From: Ruminococcaceae bacterium UBA5397 | Lineage (GTDB): Bacteria > Bacillota > Clostridia > Oscillospirales > Acutalibacteraceae | Assembly: GCA_002411615.1 (NCBI GenBank) | Contig: DHOF01000110.1 | Coordinates: forward strand, 1-10,672 | Direction: 5' to 3' | DNA: 10,672 nucleotides | Shown here: piece after piece, positions 1 to 5,462 of the stretch | Layout of the letters: each line of letters begins with the position of its first letter | How positions within the stretch are numbered: position 1 is the first letter of the stretch | The notes under the pieces: generated by a model | Database searches by the model: none | Told to the model about the DNA's origin: nothing | The model's input: the letters and a program-made list of their open reading frames with translations, nothing else | Program-made: the position numbers and the translations under genes

Positions 1-1323
1 GTTGCACCCAAATCCCATGCACATCGTAAGTGCTTGCTTTCCGCAGGCACAGCAGCGTTTAAACGGCTTATCGAGATTATAGGCTACTCTAGGCAGATAA
101 CCGGCGTCTTCCAAAAGCGTAAACATCGGAAAAAAGATTGCCATCGGCGGAAGCATCACCGAAACAACCCATGCGAGTACCCGATAGACTCCAAACACCA
201 GCGCTCCATAGAGCCATTCCGGTGCATTGATTGAGCAAAAGAAATCTACCAGCCGATCCTGTACCCAAAACAGGCCATTTGATAAAAGTTCCGACGGGTA
301 ATTTGCCCCTGTAATCGTAATCCAGAAAATCAAAGCCAAAAGTGCAAGCATAATTGGATATCCAGTCATTTTACTTGTGAGAATCCGATCCAACCGACGG
401 TCGAACACGCTGTATTTTCCTTTCTCATATGTAACCGCGCCGCGGCATACATTTTCGGCAGCAGTCACTAAAGAAGAAACCATCTGATCTTTTAATCGAT
501 CTTTGCTCAACCCTTTTTCCTTAAGGAAACTTTTTGCCTGCATAACACCTGCAGAAAGAGCCGGGTCCTTGAGAAAATCTTCTCCTAAATAGGAATCAAT
601 CTCTTCCATCAAAGATGCATCCGTGTCCAACAGTTTTAAGCTGAGCCACCGACCATTTAATTTTCCTTTTAACTTTTTTTGGAGCAGCGGTTGTATCATT
701 GCAACTGCTTCTTCAATCTCTTCTGAATAAGTAACTTTCAGTGGAGAAGCTGAAAATTTTCCATCAACTACGCCATCCAAAGTATTCATCAGCTTTTGCA
801 GACTGCTTTTCTTTCTGGCTACGGTACTGACTACCGGAACTCCCAAACGCTTTTCGAGCATTTTTAAATCAAGGTGAATGTTCTTTTTCTTGGCTTCATC
901 CATCAAATTGACGCACACGACTACTTTTGAAGAAATCTCCATTGTCTGCAAAACCAAATTGAGATTGCGTTCCAGGCAAGTCGCGTCACAGACAACGACC
1001 ACCGCGTCCGGATTTCCAAAGCAGATAAAATTTCTGGCAACTTCTTCTTCTGCAGAATGTGCCATCAAAGAATAGGTTCCCGGAATATCCACCATCACAT
1101 AAGAATGTTTTTTTGTTCCACAATATCCCTGCGCATTCGTGACCGTTTTCCCCGGCCAGTTTCCGGTATGCTGATTCATCCCTGTAAGTCCATTAAAGAC
1201 GGTGCTCTTCCCTACATTTGGATTTCCCGCCAGTGCAATTACCCGATCGAGCGGTGTATGCTTTTGAATCTTCAACCCGGAATCCACCGCGTTAATTCCA
1301 ACCGAACAATTTGTTAACCCCAT
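1..1323 (-). CDS. feoB: Ferrous iron transport protein B, FeoB (N-terminal 441 residues; cut by window start)
   Basis: FeoB is the Fe2+ permease of the inner membrane, with an N-terminal G-protein domain coupled to a polytopic membrane domain. I translated the minus strand from the ATG at 1323. The G motifs are clear: G1 GNPNVGKS (residues 33-40), a G2-region NWPGKTV near 55-61, G3 DIPG (79-82) and G4 NLMD (139-142). A helical linker follows, then the first membrane segment around residues 318-340 and a second near 365-390. The visible end carries the conserved CGKQALTMCMGFGCN stretch typical of FeoB. The frame is open to base 1, so roughly the last 200-350 residues of a normal FeoB lie outside the window. 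The start has a good Shine-Dalgarno (AAAGGGG, 8 nt upstream). It lies 19 nt downstream of the feoA stop, so the two are surely one operon. A short lead of about 20 residues precedes the usual G-domain start. Identification is firm. Confidence 0.97.
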   Translation of the reverse strand, partial: MGLTNCSVGINAVDSGLKIQKHTPLDRVIALAGNPNVGKSTVFNGLTGMNQHTGNWPGKTVTNAQGYCGTKKHSYVMVDIPGTYSLMAHSAEEEVARNFICFGNPDAVVVVCDATCLERNLNLVLQTMEISSKVVVCVNLMDEAKKKNIHLDLKMLEKRLGVPVVSTVARKKSSLQKLMNTLDGVVDGKFSASPLKVTYSEEIEEAVAMIQPLLQKKLKGKLNGRWLSLKLLDTDASLMEEIDSYLGEDFLKDPALSAGVMQAKSFLKEKGLSKDRLKDQMVSSLVTAAENVCRGAVTYEKGKYSVFDRRLDRILTSKMTGYPIMLALLALIFWITITGANYPSELLSNGLFWVQDRLVDFFCSINAPEWLYGALVFGVYRVLAWVVSVMLPPMAIFFPMFTLLEDAGYLPRVAYNLDKPFKRCCACGKQALTMCMGFGCN

Positions 1324-1342
1324 TCTGAGAACCCCTTTCCGA

Positions 1343-1576
1343 CTAAGCTTTAATCAGGATGTTTTGGCAGTCTTCCGAACGGATGGCAATTACTGCTCCC
1401 CGAATCAGGAACGCCGAGGGGTCCCCTCCCGGACTTCTTCCGAGACACTCCACATCTGTATTCTCGATGAGGCCGATATCCAAGAGGCGGCGTCTCATAC
1501 TGCCTTTGGAGTTTAATGAACGGACAACTGCATGCTGTCCCGGAACAATATCATTTAAGCAAAGCTGCTGATTCAT
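1343..1576 (-). CDS. feoA: Ferrous iron transport protein A, FeoA (SH3-like)
   Basis: This 77-residue protein starts MNQQLCLNDIVPGQ and carries the FeoA/SH3-like signature: a small beta domain with a glycine turn, then MRRRLLDIGLIENTDVE and a C-terminal strand GAVIAIRSEDC. FeoA is a small cytosolic partner that supports FeoB-dependent Fe2+ uptake, probably by contacting its G domain. I chose the ATG at 1576 because AAAGGTG lies 8 nt upstream and the length fits the family (about 75-80 aa). A longer reading from 1675 adds 33 residues without homology or ribosome site and would nearly fill the divergent promoter region. It directly precedes feoB, 19 nt apart. It reads away from the MntR-like gene, which shares the intergenic region. 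Confidence 0.95.
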   Translation of the reverse strand: MNQQLCLNDIVPGQHAVVRSLNSKGSMRRRLLDIGLIENTDVECLGRSPGGDPSAFLIRGAVIAIRSEDCQNILIKA

Positions 1577-1694
1577 AGAAATGACACCTTTCGAATAAAT
1601 TTTAGGAGAAGGAAACTTTTGGTCTATCAACAGATTATTCAGCTTGCAAAATATTCGTTCCAGAAGTTGAATCATTAAAAATAAGGTGAATTCT
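1577..1694. promoter_or_regulatory. Divergent intergenic region between feoAB and the MntR-like regulator
   Basis: These 118 bp must hold the promoters of both the feo operon (leftward) and the regulator gene (rightward). The ribosome sites are clear on both sides (AAAGGTG for feoA; AAGGTG at 1683-1688 for the regulator). I found no convincing -35/-10 pair and no clean palindrome matching the DtxR or MntR box. The A/T-rich stretch at 1595-1620 is the most operator-like part, but it is not a good inverted repeat. Control by the neighbouring repressor is inferred from position only. Confidence 0.5.
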
Positions 1695-2189
1695 ATGAAA
1701 GAGCAAAACGGATTCTATACTCTAAAAGGCTATCAAAAGAATGACAGCGCAGATATGACCTCTGCAATGGAAGATTATTTAGAAATGATCTGCCGCATTT
1801 TACAGCAAGGTGAAGCCGTAAAAGTAGGGGAACTTTCCCAAAGACTTCATGTAAAGCCTTCTTCCGTTACGAAAATGGTACAGCAGCTGACCAACTGCGG
1901 ATATCTTCGTTCAGAAAAATACGGATTGATCTGCTTGACCCAAAAAGGCAGTAAGGTTGGAAAATATCTGCTCTACCGCCATGACGTTCTTTTTCATTTT
2001 CTCTGTATTCTCAACCATTCTCAGGACGAATTGGAAGAAGCGGAAAAAATCGAACATTTTTTAACTCCTGCCACGATTCACAGGCTCGATGAACTGACGA
2101 AAGAGCTGGAAATTACAAGGGGAAAAGCTTCTGCGGAGCTTTCTCAAAAAGAGCAAACGAACCCAATTGAAAAAGGACCTCCTCCATAG
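1695..2189 (+). CDS. mntR: MntR/DtxR-family metal-dependent transcriptional repressor
   Basis: This 164-residue cytosolic repressor binds DNA when loaded with a divalent metal. The N-terminal winged helix spans about residues 24-90, with the recognition helix region HVKPSSVTKMVQQL at 52-65, nearly the same as in B. subtilis MntR. The six ligands of the MntR metal site can be matched by eye: D27, E30, H96, E117, E120 and H121, equivalent to D8, E11, H77, E99, E102 and H103 of B. subtilis MntR. There is no third SH3-like domain, so the architecture is MntR-like rather than DtxR/IdeR-like. It differs by about 19 extra N-terminal residues and a polar C-terminal tail ending in PPP. The ATG at 1695 has AAGGTG 6 nt upstream; an in-frame GTG at 1686 overlaps that ribosome site and is rejected. 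Its place opposite feoAB suggests it senses Fe2+ or Mn2+ and controls Fe2+ uptake. Family is certain; the exact metal and the name MntR are not. Confidence 0.88.
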   Translation: MKEQNGFYTLKGYQKNDSADMTSAMEDYLEMICRILQQGEAVKVGELSQRLHVKPSSVTKMVQQLTNCGYLRSEKYGLICLTQKGSKVGKYLLYRHDVLFHFLCILNHSQDELEEAEKIEHFLTPATIHRLDELTKELEITRGKASAELSQKEQTNPIEKGPPP

Positions 2190-2202
2190 GATTTGGGAAC
2201 AT

Positions 2203-2242
2203 AAAAAAGGCGCACCACGAAAATTCGTAGTACATCTTTTTA
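2203..2242 (-). terminator. Bidirectional intrinsic terminator between convergent genes
   Basis: An inverted repeat of about 18 bp per arm is flanked by A5 on the left and T5 on the right, around a tight AAAATTTT-like loop. It lies between the ends of the plus-strand MntR-like gene and the minus-strand regulator. Arm differences form G-U pairs when transcribed leftward (mostly complete stem) but C-A mismatches when transcribed rightward. It should therefore work better as the terminator of the minus-strand regulator gene, while still able to stop plus-strand transcription. Confidence 0.75.
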
Positions 2243-2253
2243 TCTTTCCTGTA

Positions 2254-3498
2254 TTATAAAAGCCTTTTTCTGAAACTCTCCGCTGAAAAGCCATACGTTC
2301 TTGTTGGTCTTCCTTTTCTATTGGGACCTGAAACCGAAATTTCATGAATCAGCTGTGCTTCTAAGAGCTGCTGCAAAATTCGGTTTGCACTGCGGGAAGT
2401 TACATTCAGCAATTTTCCGACGGAAGCTGCTGTCAGATGTGCTGACTCATTGAGTTGAAACAGTCCAACCAACTTGAGCAAATTGGTCTGGTTAATTCCG
2501 CAGGTCTTCGCAAATGAAACGGCATTTTGATTTTCATAACTGTAAGTGACTGCGTGCGTAGCAGAAAGTGGTCCCGTCATCTCCGCATTGTCTCCGCTCA
2601 CCAAAAATCCATCGTTGCCGCCGTATTTTAAAGCTTCCAACAATGCAACTTCCGCATAATAATGGCTGCGGTCTCCGGAAGGATTGAGCCCCGCTCCGAT
2701 ACGAAATGGAAAATTCAAATGTTCCTGCAAATAACGCACCAATCTTTGAATCCGTTCCACAGAAATTGTCTGAATCGGTGCCTGCGTCTGGAGTTCAAAG
2801 CGCCCAAAGCCGGCGGTAATCAAAAAATCCATATTATTATCCCGGCGAAAATCCACCAACAGCTTATGCAGCGTTGCTTCTCTGTACTCGCGCTCTTCTC
2901 CATTGCAGCTTCGTTCCATAGGCAGCCGCAAAATAACGACTAAATGGTCCATCTCCTCAGCCTGAGAAAGCCTCAGTTCTTTTACGGCAGCTTCGATTGA
3001 TTCCTGAATCATAATAGCAGAAGGAAAAACTGCAAGATATGGAATCTTCAGTTCGTCCAATGCCTTCAAATTGTTGATGCTTCGGCTGATAACCAAATCG
3101 ATTTTTCCAGCATCCCAAAGTTCCTGGGTACGAGCGGTAATCCGTTTATAGTCATAAATTTTATCTTCATAAAAATAAGGCATATTTTTCGGATCAATAT
3201 ACCGCTGCACGTCCATAAAATGGTTAAGAGGAGTCAAAAAATCTACAAATACGCGATTTAAGGGGATCTCTGGATGTTCAATACAAAAATTCAGCAAAAT
3301 TCCCAGAATATCTTTTGTTCCATATGCAGTAAAGGCACAAGGAATTGCAATATTGGGGATATGGTTATGAATATAATGATATCCCAGCTCTCCAGAGAAG
3401 AAAATCACGTCGCACCGATTTTTGCAGTCCTCATAGATCCAATCAATGTCGGAAAGCTCATTATAGATATATTTATGAAACTCACACCCGAAAGTCAT
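2254..3498 (-). CDS. PrpR_N-like/GGDEF-like/winged-helix transcriptional regulator (main part; frameshifted from its true start)
   Basis: This 414-codon open frame lacks its true N-terminus. Reading from the ATG at 3565 and dropping one base at 3490 gives a continuous protein of about 436 residues. Three parts can be seen in the restored protein. Residues about 1-190 form an alpha/beta sensor with strands such as CDVIFFSG and IDLVISRS and the segment IPYLAVFPSA, resembling PrpR_N-type sensor folds. Residues about 200-325 resemble a GGDEF/GTP-cyclohydrolase-III-like domain (FLITAGFGRF, FRIGAGLNPSG, AEVALLEALKYGGND), but no canonical GGDEF catalytic motif is present. The last 85 or so residues form a winged helix (ASVGKLLNVTSRSANRILQQL, then the basic wing GPNRKGRPTRTYGF). 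It runs divergently from the GltS/M20 operon and is its likely local regulator, perhaps sensing the imported compound. The ATG at 3498 has no ribosome site, so this frame alone is probably not translated efficiently. Domain calls are by eye; regulator role is fairly sure. Confidence 0.8.
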   Translation of the reverse strand: MTFGCEFHKYIYNELSDIDWIYEDCKNRCDVIFFSGELGYHYIHNHIPNIAIPCAFTAYGTKDILGILLNFCIEHPEIPLNRVFVDFLTPLNHFMDVQRYIDPKNMPYFYEDKIYDYKRITARTQELWDAGKIDLVISRSINNLKALDELKIPYLAVFPSAIMIQESIEAAVKELRLSQAEEMDHLVVILRLPMERSCNGEEREYREATLHKLLVDFRRDNNMDFLITAGFGRFELQTQAPIQTISVERIQRLVRYLQEHLNFPFRIGAGLNPSGDRSHYYAEVALLEALKYGGNDGFLVSGDNAEMTGPLSATHAVTYSYENQNAVSFAKTCGINQTNLLKLVGLFQLNESAHLTAASVGKLLNVTSRSANRILQQLLEAQLIHEISVSGPNRKGRPTRTYGFSAESFRKRLL

Positions 3499-3565
3499 AG
3501 CTTTCGATCACTTTATTGATCGGTTCCAGCGAACGCTTCGGGCTAACAATTGCAACAGAAATCAT
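3482..3565 (-). pseudogene. Displaced 5' end of the regulator gene (27 codons, then frameshift stop)
   Basis: The ATG at 3565 has a strong ribosome site (AGGAG, 5 nt upstream) and encodes MISVAIVSPKRSLEPINKV followed by IESYDF, then RV and a TGA at 3484-3482. The residues look like the first strand and helix of an alpha/beta sensor domain, which the following open frame lacks. Shifting frame by one base after the TTT at 3493-3491 joins ...SYDF to GCEFHKY... smoothly. The gene is therefore either broken by a one-base insertion, misassembled/missequenced here, or read by +1 frameshifting. Confidence 0.75.
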
Positions 3566-3642
3566 AAAATCTCCTAATCCGTTTCTTAAGATTCTTTTGT
3601 CAAAAATTAAATTTATCACAAACTTTTTCGTGGATTTTCTTT

Positions 3643-3671
3643 AATATATCACAAAGATTTTATTTCGTCAA
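3643..3671 (-). promoter_or_regulatory. Sigma-A-type promoter of the divergent regulator gene
   Basis: On the minus strand a -35 TTGACG (3671-3666) and -10 TATATT (3648-3643) are separated by 17 bp. Transcription would start near 3636, giving a 5' leader of about 70 nt before the ATG at 3565. A direct repeat TATCACAAA (3614-3622 and 3647-3655 on the plus strand, 33 bp apart) overlaps this -10 and the early leader, as autoregulation sites might. Confidence 0.65.
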
Positions 3672-3680
3672 AAAAAAGGA

Positions 3681-3709
3681 TTGACTTTTCTTGCTGTTGA
3701 TGATATTGT
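3681..3709 (+). promoter_or_regulatory. Sigma-A-type promoter of the gltS-M20-M20 operon
   Basis: A -35 TTGACT (3681-3686) and -10 TATTGT (3704-3709) with 17-bp spacing lie about 65 bp ahead of the symporter start. The start point would be near 3716, just before the palindrome at 3720-3747. A TTGTGA motif (3706-3711) overlaps the -10, the inverse of the TCACAA found twice near the divergent promoter. Confidence 0.65.
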
Positions 3710-3719
3710 GAATGCATAA

Positions 3720-3747
3720 TTAAGGACTTGAAAATTTAAGTCCTTAA
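3720..3747 (+). promoter_or_regulatory. Perfect 10-bp inverted repeat at the start of the operon leader (operator or leader hairpin)
   Basis: The arms TTAAGGACTT and AAGTCCTTAA flank an 8-nt A/T loop. It begins a few bases after the predicted start point and ends before the gltS ribosome site. There is no U-run after it, so it is not a typical terminator. A repressor/activator operator for the divergent regulator, or a 5' stabilising hairpin, both fit. Confidence 0.6.
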
Positions 3748-3773
3748 ATAAATATTTAGAGGGGGAATACCTA

Positions 3774-5171
3774 ATGACCAGTGCTATCCTTACCGACCTG
3801 CTTGAAAGTTTGGGACTTTTAGGCGTATTTCTACTAGTTGGCGTGTTCTTGCGCGCCAAATTAAAAATCTTCCAGAAAGCCTTTATTCCGGCTTCCGTGA
3901 TCGGCGGATTTTTGCTCCTACTCCTAGGGCCGCAGTGCTTTAACGTTCTTCCGGTTCCTACCAATTGGTTTGACACCTATTCTCTGTTACCCGGCATTTT
4001 AATTGTTCCGGTTGTCGCATCTGTACCTCTGGGTCTGCGTATCGGAACAGGGAAAGGCGCTTCTGCAGGAGAAGATGCCAGTGTCCTTAAGAACATTGTT
4101 CCACTGATGTTTATCGGACTTGGTGCCAGCATGCTGCAATTTGCAGTCGGATATGGCACACATGTTGCCTTCAGCGGTCAGAATCTTTATGACGTTTTCG
4201 GCATTGAACTTGCGATTGGATTTGTCGGAGGTCATGGCACCGCAGGCACCCTCGGTAATATGCTCAATGAAATGAATTTGCCGTATTGGCAAACTTCTCA
4301 GGGCGTTGCAATCACCACGGCAACCTTTGGTCTTGTCGGCGGCATTCTGATCGGCATTGCAATGATCAACTGGGCTGCCCGTCATGGTCAGACCGCTATG
4401 TTGAAAAAGCCGGCAGATATTCCGGAACCACTTCGTGTTGGTTTTGAAAAAGATCCTGCAAAGCAGGCTTCTATCGGCCGTGAAACAACAATGTCTTCCT
4501 CCATTGATGCATTTGCATTTCATATGGCTCTGATTTTTCTCGCTTGTGGAATTTCCTATTGGATCCTTCAAATAACCAAAGCTTTTAAGATCCCGGTATT
4601 AAGCAGTATCTCTGTATGGGCTTACGGCATGCTCGTGATGTTCCTCATCTGGGGGATTATGTGCAAATTAAAGATCGATTTTCTGGTAGATGATCACGTA
4701 AAAAGCAAAATTTCCGGTTCTCTTACTGAATTTGCTGTCATCGCAGCAATTGCCAGCCTACCGCTCAAAGCAGTTGCCACCTATATCGTTCCAATTCTCG
4801 TCATGGTCGTCCTCGGCTACATCGTTACCACCGCGGTTCTGTTCTTCTTCTGCAAACGTCTGCTGAAAGGCTATTGGTTTGAGCAGATGATCGGCACCTT
4901 CGGCATGGCAACAGGCGTTTTCCTGACAGGCGTTCTGCTTCTCAGAATCTGCGATCCAGACCTCAAGAGCCCTGCTCTTGCAAACTATTCACTCTCTTAC
5001 ACTGTTACCAGTATCATTTACTTTGCATTACTTAACATGTTCATCGTTTTGCCAATGAGTAGCGGTGCAGGCGTTACCGCACTTGTTGGTCTTGGACTTG
5101 GCATTGTCTCCTTGCTTGGTGCCATCGTTTCCAGCCGTGTCGCATTTGGCAAAGAATTTAAAGGAAACTGA
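3774..5171 (+). CDS. gltS: GltS-family sodium/glutamate-type symporter
   Basis: This 465-residue membrane protein has about eleven to twelve hydrophobic helices and belongs to the GltS (2.A.27) family. These are Na+-coupled carriers that import glutamate or related carboxylates across the cytoplasmic membrane. Supporting features are the GGHGTA motif (residues 152-157) inside a Gly-rich re-entrant region (ELAIGFVGGHGTAGTLGNML), a Gly-rich second repeat (IGTFGMATGVFLTGVLLLR) and a family-like N-terminus (LLGVFLLVGVFLRAKLKIFQ). It is about 60 residues longer than E. coli GltS, partly from a hydrophilic loop near residues 205-245 (KKPADIPEPLRVGFEKDP). The start is set by a strong ribosome site (AGAGGGGG, 8 nt upstream). 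It leads an operon with two M20 amidohydrolases, so its substrate may be an N-acyl/aryl glutamate or similar conjugate rather than free glutamate; this is inferred from context. Family confident, substrate not. Confidence 0.92.
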   Translation: MTSAILTDLLESLGLLGVFLLVGVFLRAKLKIFQKAFIPASVIGGFLLLLLGPQCFNVLPVPTNWFDTYSLLPGILIVPVVASVPLGLRIGTGKGASAGEDASVLKNIVPLMFIGLGASMLQFAVGYGTHVAFSGQNLYDVFGIELAIGFVGGHGTAGTLGNMLNEMNLPYWQTSQGVAITTATFGLVGGILIGIAMINWAARHGQTAMLKKPADIPEPLRVGFEKDPAKQASIGRETTMSSSIDAFAFHMALIFLACGISYWILQITKAFKIPVLSSISVWAYGMLVMFLIWGIMCKLKIDFLVDDHVKSKISGSLTEFAVIAAIASLPLKAVATYIVPILVMVVLGYIVTTAVLFFFCKRLLKGYWFEQMIGTFGMATGVFLTGVLLLRICDPDLKSPALANYSLSYTVTSIIYFALLNMFIVLPMSSGAGVTALVGLGLGIVSLLGAIVSSRVAFGKEFKGN

Positions 5172-5184
5172 TTCCCTACATATA

Positions 5185-5323
5185 AAGGAAGAAACATAAT
5201 ATGGAAACTTATGAAAAACTGCTTACTCAATTGAATGCGAAAATCTGGGATTTCTCAGAATTAAAATTTTGCGAATATCGTTCTTCAGGGGCAATCATTG
5301 ATCTTCTTAAAAAAGAAGGCTTT
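5185..5323 (+). repeat. 139-bp tandem direct repeat, copy 1
   Basis: This copy covers the ribosome site and first codons of the downstream amidohydrolase gene. It matches copy 2 (5324-5462) at 136 of 139 positions. The three differences are all transitions: A/G just before the start codon, T/C silent in codon 13, and A/G changing Ile to Val. The copies are directly adjacent, with no clear microhomology at the joints. The length is not a multiple of three, so the copies are in different frames. Confidence 0.95.
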
Positions 5324-5338
5324 AAGGAAGAAACGTAA
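5201..5338 (+). pseudogene. Duplicated 5' minigene of the AbgB-like amidohydrolase (45 codons)
   Basis: It starts with its own copy of the ribosome site (AAAGGAAG, about 9 nt upstream) and repeats the first 41 residues of the next gene (METYEKLLTQLNAK...) with one substitution (I for V). It then reads KEET from the second repeat copy and stops at TAA (5336-5338). That stop is one base before the ATG of the full gene (TAATATG). It lacks every catalytic residue of the M20 family, so it has no enzyme function. It could act as a translated leader that couples ribosome re-initiation to the real start, or be neutral debris. Confidence 0.8.
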
Positions 5339-5462
5339 TATGGAAACTTATGAAAAACTGCTTACCCAATTGAATGCGAAAGTCTGGGATTTCTCAGAAT
5401 TAAAATTTTGCGAATATCGTTCTTCAGGGGCAATCATTGATCTTCTTAAAAAAGAAGGCTTT
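5324..5462 (+). repeat. 139-bp tandem direct repeat, copy 2
   Basis: This copy supplies the working ribosome site (AAGGAAG at 5324-5330) and codons 1-41 of the intact amidohydrolase. After 5462 the sequence leaves the repeat and continues into the unique coding region. See copy 1 for the differences. Confidence 0.95.

Noticed and set aside
1577..1675. Longer FeoA with 33 extra N-terminal residues
   Set aside because: The extra part has no FeoA similarity or ribosome site and would occupy the divergent promoter region; the ATG at 1576 has AAAGGTG correctly placed.
1686..1694. GTG start of the MntR-like gene
   Set aside because: This codon is part of the ribosome site AAGGTG that serves the ATG at 1695.
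3614..3711. CRP/FNR-type binding site based on TGTGA motifs
   Set aside because: No copy pairs with a TCACA at the 6-bp spacing of a CRP site, so a global CRP-like site is not supported; kept only as local repeats.
3999..4571. Long 190-codon minus-strand frame inside the symporter gene
   Set aside because: It is the antisense shadow of a well-supported membrane protein gene and its Cys/His-rich composition is not protein-like.
5298..5339. Earlier TTG start for the AbgB-like gene, adding 14 residues
   Set aside because: The added residues come from an out-of-frame reading of repeat copy 1, and the ATG at 5340 has its own ribosome site and the same start as the duplicate.
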